Positions 1-8,312 of a stretch of DNA of 64,000 nt are shown here, piece by piece; position 1 is the stretch's first letter, and each line of letters starts with the position of its first letter. The notes under the pieces are model-generated. The model was given only the letters and a program-made list of their open reading frames with translations. It was not told where the DNA came from and did not search any database. The stretch comes from Gammaproteobacteria bacterium (lineage in GTDB: Bacteria; Pseudomonadota; Gammaproteobacteria; SZUA-152), in the NCBI GenBank assembly GCA_029882975.1, contig JAOUJW010000010.1:81461-145460 (forward strand), given 5' to 3'. The translations under genes and the position numbers were made by a program.

Positions 1-2083
1 GAAACCGGGATAGGGACTGTATTTTAACCGGCCAGTCGGCAAAACGGTCTTGAAAATTTTCGTAGTGTTGTTGTGCCAGCAGTGTGGTGGGCACCAACAT
101 GGCCACTTGTTTGCCATCTTGTACCGCCACAAAAGCCGCTCGCATGGCCACTTCGGTTTTACCGAAGCCGACATCGCCGCACACCAGTCGGTCCATGGGT
201 TTGTCGGAACGCATGTCCTGAATCACACCGGTGATGGCATCCTCCTGATCCGGGGTTTCTTCAAAGGGAAAGGCGCGGCTGAAGGTTTGATAGCCTTCTT
301 TGTCCAACTGATAGGAATAGCCTTTGCGGGCTTCGCGCCGGGCATAAATATCCAACAGTTCTGCCGCCACGTCACGGGCTTTTTCCCGTGCTTTGCGTTT
401 GACTTTTTCCCAGTGTGGACTGCCCAGCTTGTGCAGGGGTGCCGTCTCGGGAGAAGCACCGGTATAACGGCTGATTAAATGCAAGGAGGCCACCGGCACA
501 TAGAGTTTATCTTTACCGGCGTATTCCAGGGTTAAGAATTCCTGTTCTGTGGCGCCCACTTGCAATACTTGCAGGCCTTGGTAACGGCCCACGCCGTGAT
601 CTTCATGCACTACGGGAGAGCCGGGCTCCAGTTCCACCAGATTGCGAATGACCAAATCCGGATCACGCTGTTTGGCGCGACGGCGGCGTTGTTGCAGCAC
701 TTGCTCGCCGTACAACTGAGCTTCGGCAATAACCACCAGATGCGGATCTTCCAGTTGCAGGCCTTGCTGCAGCGCGGCAACAGTGATAGCAGGGCTGGTG
801 CCGCTTTGCAGAAACTGCTGCCAACTATCAACAACGGTGGTTTTTATTCCCCGTTCTTTGAGCAAATCGGCAAGACTCTCGCGTCGTCCGGTGGATTCGG
901 CGGCGAATAAAACCTGGCCGTCATAACTGTTGAGAAACAGTTCCAGTTTTTCCGTGGGGTTGGCGGCGCGGGAATCGATATTCAGACTTTGGGGTTTGAT
1001 ACTGCTGAAGTTGTAATTGTCAGGTTTATCTTCATGCTTAAAACTCTGTAGTGTAACAATAGGAAAACGATTAATGTTTTCATACAGTTCATTAACCGGT
1101 AAAAAACCCTGGCGTGGCGGTAAGGGTGGACGTTCACTGTTGTATTGGTATTGATCGTAGCGTGTGTTGACTTCCCGCCAAAAAAGCTCGGCTGCACCCT
1201 GATAATCGCCAAAACCGGCAATAATGGTGTTTTCCGGTAAATAGTCGAATAATACGGCGGTATTCTGAAAAAACAGCGGCAGATAGTACTCTATTCCCGA
1301 CGGGGTGATGCCATTGCTGACGTCATGATAAATACGGCTGTTTTGCGGGTCGCCTTCAAAACTCTGGCGGTAGTTTTCCCGAAAGGTTTTGATGGAGTCG
1401 TCGGTAAATGGGAACTCCCGGGCAGGCAGTAAGCGTATGCGTTGCACTTTTTCCAAGGAGCGTTGGTCTTCGGCATCAAAGGTGCGGATGCTTTCGATCT
1501 CCCGGTCAAACAACTCGATGCGGTAGGGTTGCGAGCCTCCCATGGGAAATAAATCCACAATACTGCCCCGTACAGCGAATTCGCCGTGTTCCATCACCTG
1601 GGACACCACTCGGTAACCCGCCTGAGTTAAGCGTTGGCGCAAGGCTTCCAGGTCGATGTCATCACCCACATCCATGACAAAGTAGTGGGCATCTAAGAAT
1701 GCGCGGGGCGGCAAGCGATGCATAAGGGTGGAAATGGGTACAATCAAAATGCCCTGTTGCAACTGGGGCAAGCGGTACAGGGTGGCCAAACGATCGGAAA
1801 TGATATCCTGATGAGGGGAAAAACCGTCGTAAGGCAGGGTTTCCCAATCCGGAAAGCTAAGCAGGGGTAATGTCTCGGTGCCTGCGCCGAAAAAGCGGCA
1901 TTCGTATTCCAAACGGGTGGCACCGGGCGTATCCATGGTCAAAGCTACCACGGGAGCGTTTTCCAGGCGTGCGGCATTGCACAGGGCCAGGGCGGCGGCG
2001 CTGCCGTAGAGGCGGCCCCAATGGGTTTTAAACCCCGTTTTCCGATGGATGTTAGGGGTAAAAGGTGACTGTAACTGACTCAT
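1..2083 (-). CDS. mfd: Transcription-repair coupling factor Mfd, N-terminal part (cut by window edge)
   Basis: Reading the minus strand from an ATG at 2083 gives 694 uninterrupted codons running off the window start; E. coli Mfd has about 1150 residues, so roughly the C-terminal 40% is missing. Visible are the N-terminal UvrB-homology region, the CarD-like RNA-polymerase-interacting domain around residues 485-550 (PGSPVVHEDHGVGRYQGL), and the translocase Walker A motif (GDVGFGKTEVAM, near residue 637). Mfd displaces RNA polymerase stalled at DNA lesions and recruits UvrA. The ribosome-binding site is weak. It is transcribed away from the potassium-channel gene, with about 210 bp between them. 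Confidence 0.95.
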   Translation of the reverse strand, partial: MSQLQSPFTPNIHRKTGFKTHWGRLYGSAAALALCNAARLENAPVVALTMDTPGATRLEYECRFFGAGTETLPLLSFPDWETLPYDGFSPHQDIISDRLATLYRLPQLQQGILIVPISTLMHRLPPRAFLDAHYFVMDVGDDIDLEALRQRLTQAGYRVVSQVMEHGEFAVRGSIVDLFPMGGSQPYRIELFDREIESIRTFDAEDQRSLEKVQRIRLLPAREFPFTDDSIKTFRENYRQSFEGDPQNSRIYHDVSNGITPSGIEYYLPLFFQNTAVLFDYLPENTIIAGFGDYQGAAELFWREVNTRYDQYQYNSERPPLPPRQGFLPVNELYENINRFPIVTLQSFKHEDKPDNYNFSSIKPQSLNIDSRAANPTEKLELFLNSYDGQVLFAAESTGRRESLADLLKERGIKTTVVDSWQQFLQSGTSPAITVAALQQGLQLEDPHLVVIAEAQLYGEQVLQQRRRRAKQRDPDLVIRNLVELEPGSPVVHEDHGVGRYQGLQVLQVGATEQEFLTLEYAGKDKLYVPVASLHLISRYTGASPETAPLHKLGSPHWEKVKRKAREKARDVAAELLDIYARREARKGYSYQLDKEGYQTFSRAFPFEETPDQEDAITGVIQDMRSDKPMDRLVCGDVGFGKTEVAMRAAFVAVQDGKQVAMLVPTTLLAQQHYENFQDRFADWPVKIQSLSRF

Positions 2084-2293
2084 GCAACTGCAATACCGCG
2101 GGTTAATTAAGTTGAGCCGCGTATTGTAGTCTCTATGTCAGACGGTTTAAAGCGCTTGGACCTAACATTGCTGGAGCGTGAAACATTACCGATGTTTCAT
2201 GTATTTCCACTAAAACTGTGGATAAGTCTGTGTATAGTTCCCCGGCGCTTATACGATTCGGTGGGTGGGTTGGATTGGTTGTGTTTTACGCAG

Positions 2294-3331
2294 TCATCGG
2301 GACATCTTCTTGACCACCATAACCACGAACACTGCCATGGTGAAAGCCCCAACGAAAGCTTCTGTTGCTGCCATGAGCCGGGTGATTTGAAACGGCGTAA
2401 TGTCGCCGTATCCCAATGTGGTGAAGGTGACAACGCTGAAATACAGACATTCCATCAGGGTGCCGAAATTCTGTTGTAATGACATTGTGCTGCTTAATTG
2501 GACAATTTCACCGTTGGATTTCACCCCAAACAACGCGAACAACACCATAAATATTGCAATCACCGTCATGGAAAATAAAATCACACGGGTTGGTTGTTCG
2601 CCATAACCGCTGAACAAATCCAATAATTTGGAACCCAAGCGCTGTATTGAAAAGCGTGGCATTTGAAACCGTTTCATGATCATTTCCCGCCGAAAGAAAT
2701 AGCCGGCCGTATGGGAGTGACCTTGTCCGTCCAGAATCGTGCGCAGGTTGCGGTAGACCTCTTCCGCTTCATTGAGTAAGAGAGCCTTTTGTTCCGGGTC
2801 GGAACATATTTCCGCCTGGTTTTCCTGGAGGACCTTCTCTCCCCATATAACCCCTTCCAAACGGGTTTTATCCAGTATAGTTCCCAACAAATTGGCATTG
2901 GTGAGATTGACGCTGTGAAGATTGGCGCCTTTGAGGTTGGTTTTCATTAAGGAACTGTTGCTTAAGTTAAGGCGAAACATATGCGCCCCGCGCAAGTCAG
3001 CGCGGTAAAAATCCGTGTTTAGCATTTGATAGCCATCATTGGAGCCGTGATGAATCAAATCAATGTCGCGCAGGTCCACGAAAGCGAGTTTGTAGCCCTG
3101 CGCCACTTTTACTTTTCGGATTTGACTTTGAAGATTCAGGCGAATAGCCGGGTCGGTACGAATTTGTTCCGAATCATGCCACTTGCAATACTCTCCTTCC
3201 TCTACGGGTTCCTGGCAAGGTTTGCCATTTGGCGTAATATATTGGCATTGGATCGCGGTAACGGATGACAAGTCCGTCGCTTGATCCTGTTCCGATAGGC
3301 TTGTGGAGACAATGTTAACAGGTTGTGACAT
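2294..3331 (-). CDS. Pentapeptide-repeat two-TM potassium channel-like protein
   Basis: The protein has 345 residues. The N-terminus carries a small Cys/His-rich motif (CQYITPNGKPC...CKWH, near residues 29-52) that may bind zinc. Residues about 95-160 form pentapeptide-like A(D/N)LxxAN repeats (DFYRADLRGAH, TNLKGANLHSVNL). The C-terminal 95 residues form a pore module: one membrane helix near 252-272, a pore loop with the potassium selectivity filter TTLGYGD (GYGD at 307-310), and a second helix near 320-340. An inner-membrane potassium channel gated by a cytoplasmic sensor is the likely role. The ligand is unknown. It is monocistronic. Confidence 0.85.
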   Translation of the reverse strand: MSQPVNIVSTSLSEQDQATDLSSVTAIQCQYITPNGKPCQEPVEEGEYCKWHDSEQIRTDPAIRLNLQSQIRKVKVAQGYKLAFVDLRDIDLIHHGSNDGYQMLNTDFYRADLRGAHMFRLNLSNSSLMKTNLKGANLHSVNLTNANLLGTILDKTRLEGVIWGEKVLQENQAEICSDPEQKALLLNEAEEVYRNLRTILDGQGHSHTAGYFFRREMIMKRFQMPRFSIQRLGSKLLDLFSGYGEQPTRVILFSMTVIAIFMVLFALFGVKSNGEIVQLSSTMSLQQNFGTLMECLYFSVVTFTTLGYGDITPFQITRLMAATEAFVGAFTMAVFVVMVVKKMSR

Positions 3332-3487
3332 GATATAGTGTTTTCAAACGTTGGTACGGGATTTTTCAAGCTGCATAAATTTAACCATAAAAACGATTAT
3401 AGATAAGCAAAATGTGTGCACGATCGGTGAATGTAATTTTTTGTTAAACATTTCCGTTAGACGGCAGGGTAAGACAGGGAAAGCGAA

Positions 3488-4942
3488 ATGAAAGTATTGG
3501 TAAAGCTGTTGGTGCTGATAGCAACGATGTTGTTTGGCTTGGCGCTCATTCTCGCAGTGCGCACAGTGGCCTCTGCTCCCGAAGTAAGGGCTGCAACGGA
3601 CCTGACGTTAGTGGACGACGCGGTAGTGCAGAAACTTTCACTGGCAGTTCAACAGGCAACCATTTCGGATCCTAACTATTTCAATGCTAAAACGTTTTTG
3701 AACTTTCACAGCTTACTGCAGCAGCAGTTTCCCTTATTGCACCAAAGTGCACCACCACTGCAAATCAATCAATACTCACTATTATTTCATCTGCAGGGAA
3801 AGCGCCGTGATCTAAAACCCATCATCGTCTTGGCTCATTTTGATGTGGTGCCTGCGCCAAATATTACTCGTTGGACAGAGCCTCCGTTTTCCGGGACCCT
3901 TCGTGACGGTTACGTTTGGGGACGTGGTAGCATGGACGACAAGGGGGCTTTGATCGCTATTCTCCAGGCTTTGGAGATGATGATGGCAGATGGTCAGGAA
4001 CCGCAACGGGATATTTACCTGGCTTTGGGTCACGACGAGGAAACCGGCGGCAACGAAGGCGCTGTCCATCTTGCTCGGTATTTACAGCAACGAAATGTGA
4101 AAGCGGAATACATTTTGGATGAAGGGGGAATGATAACCCAAGGAGTGGTGCCTGGGGTTGTCCCGGCTGTGGCTTTGATCGGTGTCGCGGAAAAAGGTTA
4201 TGTCAGCTACGAGGTGACCCGGCACAGCAACGGCGGTCATTCTTCAGTTCCTCCGCCATCCACTGCCGTGGGTGAATTGAGTGCTTTTGTTACCGCTGTA
4301 GAAGCTCATCCTGCGGAAGCCGTCTTACGGGCTCCGGTTCGGGATATGTTCATAGGGCTGGCTCCTCATATGCCTTGGGCTCAGCGTATGGTGTTTTCCA
4401 ATTTGTGGTTATTTGAACCTTTGGTGTTGTCTCAGTTAAGTCGTGCCCCCAGTACGAATGCGGTGATTCGCACCACCGCCGCAGTCACTATGTTTAATGC
4501 AGGCGTAGCAGATAATGTGTTACCGGCTCAAGCCAAAGTGATGATTAATTTTCGCTTGCATCCCGGTGACAGCAGTGACCGGGTTTTGTTGCGACTGCGG
4601 GGCTTAGCGGGAGATAGGGAGCTGGAATTTAAGCCCTTCGGTAAGATTCATGAGCCCTCACCTGTCGCATCGATTGATGCCACCGGGTTTCGCCACATTA
4701 CATCGAGCTTAAGCCAGGTCGATCCGACCATTGTTGCTGTACCGTCTTTAACAGTCGCCGGTACCGATTCTAAACATTACCGCAGTGTTAGTGAAAATGT
4801 TTACCGGTTTCGTTTTAACCGGATAAGCAGAGAGGATATAAAACGCTATCATGGTGTGGATGAGCGGGTTCGTATTGAAGATTTAAAAAAAGCCGTATTG
4901 TTTTATCGTTTGCTATTTACGGGCTTGGAGGGTTTGGAATGA
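3488..4942 (+). CDS. M20 family peptidase of the CPS1/PM20D1 type, membrane-anchored
   Basis: The protein has 484 residues with an N-terminal signal anchor (residues 1-27). Metal-binding and catalytic motifs of the M20 fold are present: HFDVVP (H117, D119), GRGSMDDKG (D150) and HDEETGGNEG (E184/E185), with a late GTDSKHYR motif. Length and motif spacing resemble yeast carboxypeptidase S and animal PM20D1, which hydrolyses and forms N-acyl amino acids. The substrate cannot be read from sequence. Its stop overlaps the start of the thioesterase by 4 bp (ATGA), so the two are translationally coupled, which would suit an acyl-amide substrate. Confidence 0.85.
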   Translation: MKVLVKLLVLIATMLFGLALILAVRTVASAPEVRAATDLTLVDDAVVQKLSLAVQQATISDPNYFNAKTFLNFHSLLQQQFPLLHQSAPPLQINQYSLLFHLQGKRRDLKPIIVLAHFDVVPAPNITRWTEPPFSGTLRDGYVWGRGSMDDKGALIAILQALEMMMADGQEPQRDIYLALGHDEETGGNEGAVHLARYLQQRNVKAEYILDEGGMITQGVVPGVVPAVALIGVAEKGYVSYEVTRHSNGGHSSVPPPSTAVGELSAFVTAVEAHPAEAVLRAPVRDMFIGLAPHMPWAQRMVFSNLWLFEPLVLSQLSRAPSTNAVIRTTAAVTMFNAGVADNVLPAQAKVMINFRLHPGDSSDRVLLRLRGLAGDRELEFKPFGKIHEPSPVASIDATGFRHITSSLSQVDPTIVAVPSLTVAGTDSKHYRSVSENVYRFRFNRISREDIKRYHGVDERVRIEDLKKAVLFYRLLFTGLEGLE

Positions 4943-5340
4943 TGTTTAAAATCCCAATGAGTGTCCGGGATTATGAGTGCGACATGCAGGGTATTGTCAA
5001 TAATGCCGTATATCAAAATTATTTGGAGCATGCCCGTCACGAGTTTTTAGGCTCACGGGGAAAATCTTTTAGTGCGTTGCTGCAAGAGGGAATTCACGCG
5101 GTTTTGGTACGCATGGAAATAGACTACAAACAGTCTTTACACAGCGGTGATCAATTTGAAGTCAGTGTCGTGATAAAACAGCATTCACCCCTAAGGTTGT
5201 TGTTTGCACAGACTATCACGAGGAAAGATACTGTCGTTGTCGACGCCAAGGCTTATGTGGCTTTGCGCAACGAAGAGGGGAAGTTGCAACATACGGACTC
5301 TTTGTTTCAACTGCTTTCGCAATCGATTTCCCAATCTTAG
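4939..5340 (+). CDS. Acyl-CoA thioesterase, 4HBT (YbgC-like) hotdog fold
   Basis: The protein has 133 residues with the typical 4HBT start: SVRDYECDMQGIVNNAVYQN followed by YLEHAR, which contains the catalytic Asp region and the conserved V-N-N-x-x-Y pattern. The family hydrolyses short or medium acyl-CoA thioesters in the cytoplasm. The start codon overlaps the stop of the upstream M20 peptidase, indicating one operon. The exact acyl chain is unknown. Confidence 0.88.
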   Translation: MMFKIPMSVRDYECDMQGIVNNAVYQNYLEHARHEFLGSRGKSFSALLQEGIHAVLVRMEIDYKQSLHSGDQFEVSVVIKQHSPLRLLFAQTITRKDTVVVDAKAYVALRNEEGKLQHTDSLFQLLSQSISQS

Positions 5341-5447
5341 TCGAAAATCATCGCTTGTTTTACCTCTTTAATCATGGCTTTTCTCCGTAGTTGGGAAGCT
5401 GTGCTATGTTTACTGGGGCTATAGGGTCACAATCAGGAGTATTGAAA

Positions 5448-6350
5448 ATGAAAGGACTATCAACTTATAGAGGATTGATCGCACTATTATTGGCTCTGGT
5501 GCCAGGGGTGCCTGTGGCAGGGCCACAAGAAGCAGCAGCGGTGTCAACACAATCGCAGGCAGCGCAAAATGTGGCCACCACCTCAGCGACTGTTTTGGCT
5601 GAGACTGAACTTAGCGACAGCATCAACGGGCATTGGCAGCAATTCAAAAAACAACATCTGGATCCGGTAACCCGGCAATGGTCAGACGAGTTGGAAGACG
5701 CTCAACGCGCTGCGTTGGACGTACTGGAAAAAGCGCAGTATGGAAGCGATAAAATTGTTAACATACTACAGAAGTCCAAATCATTTCCGCCGGGGCTTAA
5801 GAATCCCAAGCAAACCATTGAGGGGGCCAATGTCCAAATCACCATCAAACAAGCTTATTTGCAACAAATGATCAGCGAATTAATGAGCAGCCCCATTGCT
5901 TTGGATTCGGACGTTACCAATAGCTATTTTAAATTACGTAAGGTGAGAATCGCATTTAACGAAAAACGTAACGTGATTATGGCATTTTTTAACGACGGTT
6001 ATGCCGGATTCCGAGGTTTGGTAAAAGCAGGTATAAAGGTCAATAGTGCCACAATGCAATTCGCGCCTACGGTGGTTACTCAGGGCAACCGAACCTGGTT
6101 GCGCCTTAAAGCGCGGATGACCTACATCGATATTGCAAATCACTCTTCGGTGGTGGATAAGCTATTTGCTTCTATTGCTGAGGAATTGGTGCTAGGGAAA
6201 GGCTATTTACTGGAAAGAGACTTAACGCCTTTGCTGGCCGTGAGTCAGGAAATTTCCCTGTTTGGTCAAGAACGGAAAGTAAACATAATGCCGCAACAAA
6301 TCTCTGTAAATGTTAATAAGGACCGCATGTTCATCGCGGCTCGTTTATAA
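5448..6350 (+). CDS. Secreted protein, paralogue of the following lipoprotein (TULIP/DUF1439-like suspected)
   Basis: ATG at 5448 is chosen because it has an AGGAG site at 5435-5439 and begins a clear signal peptide (MKGLSTYRGLIALLLALVPG...VAG); a longer frame from 5391 lacks both. The product has 300 residues. After a charged, Gln-rich helical region (residues 55-110) comes a domain of about 190 residues whose second half aligns by eye with the next gene (TQGNRTWLRLKARMTYIDI against TRGKKVFLRPYLAVSFLDI). Its alternating beta-rich pattern recalls YceB/DUF1439 lipid-binding lipoproteins. That is inference only. Confidence 0.7.
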   Translation: MKGLSTYRGLIALLLALVPGVPVAGPQEAAAVSTQSQAAQNVATTSATVLAETELSDSINGHWQQFKKQHLDPVTRQWSDELEDAQRAALDVLEKAQYGSDKIVNILQKSKSFPPGLKNPKQTIEGANVQITIKQAYLQQMISELMSSPIALDSDVTNSYFKLRKVRIAFNEKRNVIMAFFNDGYAGFRGLVKAGIKVNSATMQFAPTVVTQGNRTWLRLKARMTYIDIANHSSVVDKLFASIAEELVLGKGYLLERDLTPLLAVSQEISLFGQERKVNIMPQQISVNVNKDRMFIAARL

Positions 6351-6360
6351 GGACTGCAAG

Positions 6361-7086
6361 ATGCGCAAGCTGACGCGAATTCTTGTGTTGGAGCTGTTCG
6401 CCGTTTTCCTGGTGGCTTGCGGCGCGACATCTACCATTCCCTCTGTGGATTCAGGCACTGGCGAGATCGGTGATAGAATCATTACCCTATGGGGCGGTGT
6501 CGAACCCGTACAGTTACCGCCACTGAACCCTGAGCTGACTGATCCGGATGTTACATTGGAATTCAGTGACACCATGATCAAGAAGCTCATTAATAATTTT
6601 ATTGGCGAGGGATTCCGAATACCTTTGCAAAATTCCAAAGTACATCACTTGGATGATAGTTATATTGTATTGGAGAAATTGACCCGTTTTCGCGCCGGGG
6701 AAAAAGGTGCCTTAGCCATAGGTGGCAGCGGTAAGGCTGTGTTAAAAGGGATTGTTTCCAGCAATACCATAGCGGTGAAAGATATAGTCATCCAATTGGC
6801 TCCCCGTTTGGAAACAAGGGGTAAAAAAGTATTTTTGCGCCCATACTTGGCGGTGAGTTTTCTTGATATTGACAATATAATTCCGCCTCTTGATAAAGCC
6901 CTGGCCAATCTCATTAATGAACTGCTATATAAGGATAGGTTCCTGGAACGATTGTTGTTTGATGTTACAGAGATATTCAGACCGGTGATGCAACATCCGT
7001 TTCGAAAAGGAAAAATTAATTTCCGGCTGAGTCAGCACAGCGTTGTGGTGCAAGAGAACCGATTATTGGTGCAGGCCAAGCGTTAA
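6361..7086 (+). CDS. Lipoprotein, paralogue of the preceding gene (TULIP/DUF1439-like suspected)
   Basis: The start ATG at 6361 lies 10 bp after the preceding stop and encodes a lipoprotein signal peptide ending in the lipobox LVAC-G (Cys 20). The product has 241 residues. The mature part begins with a linker, then a beta-rich domain with LAPRLETRGKKVFLRPYLAV and SFLDIDNIIPPLDKALANLI, matching the upstream secreted protein in order and spacing. The pair therefore arose by tandem duplication, one copy lipid-anchored and one not. A periplasmic or outer-membrane lipid-handling role is a guess from the fold-like pattern. Confidence 0.72.
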   Translation: MRKLTRILVLELFAVFLVACGATSTIPSVDSGTGEIGDRIITLWGGVEPVQLPPLNPELTDPDVTLEFSDTMIKKLINNFIGEGFRIPLQNSKVHHLDDSYIVLEKLTRFRAGEKGALAIGGSGKAVLKGIVSSNTIAVKDIVIQLAPRLETRGKKVFLRPYLAVSFLDIDNIIPPLDKALANLINELLYKDRFLERLLFDVTEIFRPVMQHPFRKGKINFRLSQHSVVVQENRLLVQAKR

Positions 7087-7139
7087 TTGGCAAAATAGCG
7101 TAAAATAGGTATGGTGATCAACAAGAGGTTCCCAATGTC

Positions 7140-8312
7140 GTGAGGCGACATCATTCCAGACGTAACTTTCTAAAAGCCGGCGCAGCATGCGTGGCTTTTC
7201 CCGCGACGTTTCTCAGTGCTTGCAAAAACCAAAAGCCACCCGATACCTTGCTGTCGGCGGATGAAAATTCAGTTCGGTTACCGCAGGGTTTTACGTCTCG
7301 ACTCATTGCCCAATCCGGAGAACGGGTACATCCCGATTCTCCGTATCAGTGGCATGCCGCTCCCGACGGCGGCGGCACTGTCGCCCTGGACGATGGCGGC
7401 TGGCTGTATATTTCCAACAGTGAAATGCCAAAAAAAGGCAAAGTGGGGGTGATTCGCTTTAATGGCGCAGCAGAGATTGTGTCTGCGTACTCGATTTTGG
7501 AAGGGGGAAACAGAAACTGTGGGGGTTGCGTGACACCCTGGGGGAGCTGGTTGTCTTGTGAAGAGGTCCATAATGGGCGGGTTTGGGAGTGTGACCCTAT
7601 GGGAAAGAACCCGGCCATGGTCAGAACCCAAATGGGCATATTCAAGCATGAGTCGGCTGTAGTGGAACCCAGTACTCTGAAGATCTATATGACCGAAGAC
7701 GAGAAAGACGGCTGTCTCTATCGCTTTACACCAAATATAAGTGACAATGGTGCGGTTGATTTATCTCAAGGTTTGTTGGAAGTAGCTATTGGTATATCCG
7801 GGGAACCTGATAAACTGGCTTGGGAAATCGTTCCCGATCCCAATGCAGACACAATACCTACCCGGTATCAAGTTAAGCAGCGCCGAGTATTTCGCGGTGG
7901 CGAAGGGATTTGTTACTACGACGGTAAAGTGTATTTTACCACCAAGCGCGACAACCGTGTTTGGGTGTTGTACGTCAATAACTCCACCATTCAAGTCATC
8001 TATGATGGAAATAAGAAGGACAAAAACACGGGTTCCTACGGCATATTACAAGGTGTGGATGCACTTGTTGCAGATAGGCTGGGGAGCTTATACGTCGCTG
8101 AGGACGGTGGTGATTTTCAGGTGGTGAAATTGACGCATGATGGTCGCACCCGAGCGGTGGCACAGCTGGCTTCACAGGGTTTATCCGAGGTCACGGGAGT
8201 GGCGTTTAATCCCGATTACACAAGATTGTATTTCAGTTCGCAGCGGGGGTTTTTAGGGGCTCCGGAAGGTGGGCGAACCTATGAAGTCACGGGGCCCTTT
8301 CATAGTTTATGA
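7140..8312 (+). CDS. PhoX-like (DUF839) protein exported by Tat
   Basis: The start is GTG at 7140; the nearby ATG at 7135 meets a stop after one codon. The product has 390 residues. The N-terminus HHSRRNFLKAG is a twin-arginine signal, and the h-region ends in LSAC, so the mature protein may also be lipidated. PhoX-family signatures are present: CGGCVTPWGSWLSCEE, KHESAVVEP, MTEDEKDGCLYRFTP. PhoX proteins are calcium/iron phosphatases with a beta-propeller. This member is shorter than typical PhoX, and its activity is unproven. It overlaps the FtsH-type gene by 4 bp. Confidence 0.85.
   Translation: MRRHHSRRNFLKAGAACVAFPATFLSACKNQKPPDTLLSADENSVRLPQGFTSRLIAQSGERVHPDSPYQWHAAPDGGGTVALDDGGWLYISNSEMPKKGKVGVIRFNGAAEIVSAYSILEGGNRNCGGCVTPWGSWLSCEEVHNGRVWECDPMGKNPAMVRTQMGIFKHESAVVEPSTLKIYMTEDEKDGCLYRFTPNISDNGAVDLSQGLLEVAIGISGEPDKLAWEIVPDPNADTIPTRYQVKQRRVFRGGEGICYYDGKVYFTTKRDNRVWVLYVNNSTIQVIYDGNKKDKNTGSYGILQGVDALVADRLGSLYVAEDGGDFQVVKLTHDGRTRAVAQLASQGLSEVTGVAFNPDYTRLYFSSQRGFLGAPEGGRTYEVTGPFHSL

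Noticed and set aside
2135..2479. Plus-strand ORF between mfd and the channel gene
   Set aside because: It overlaps the 3' end of the channel gene in antisense and has no supporting features.
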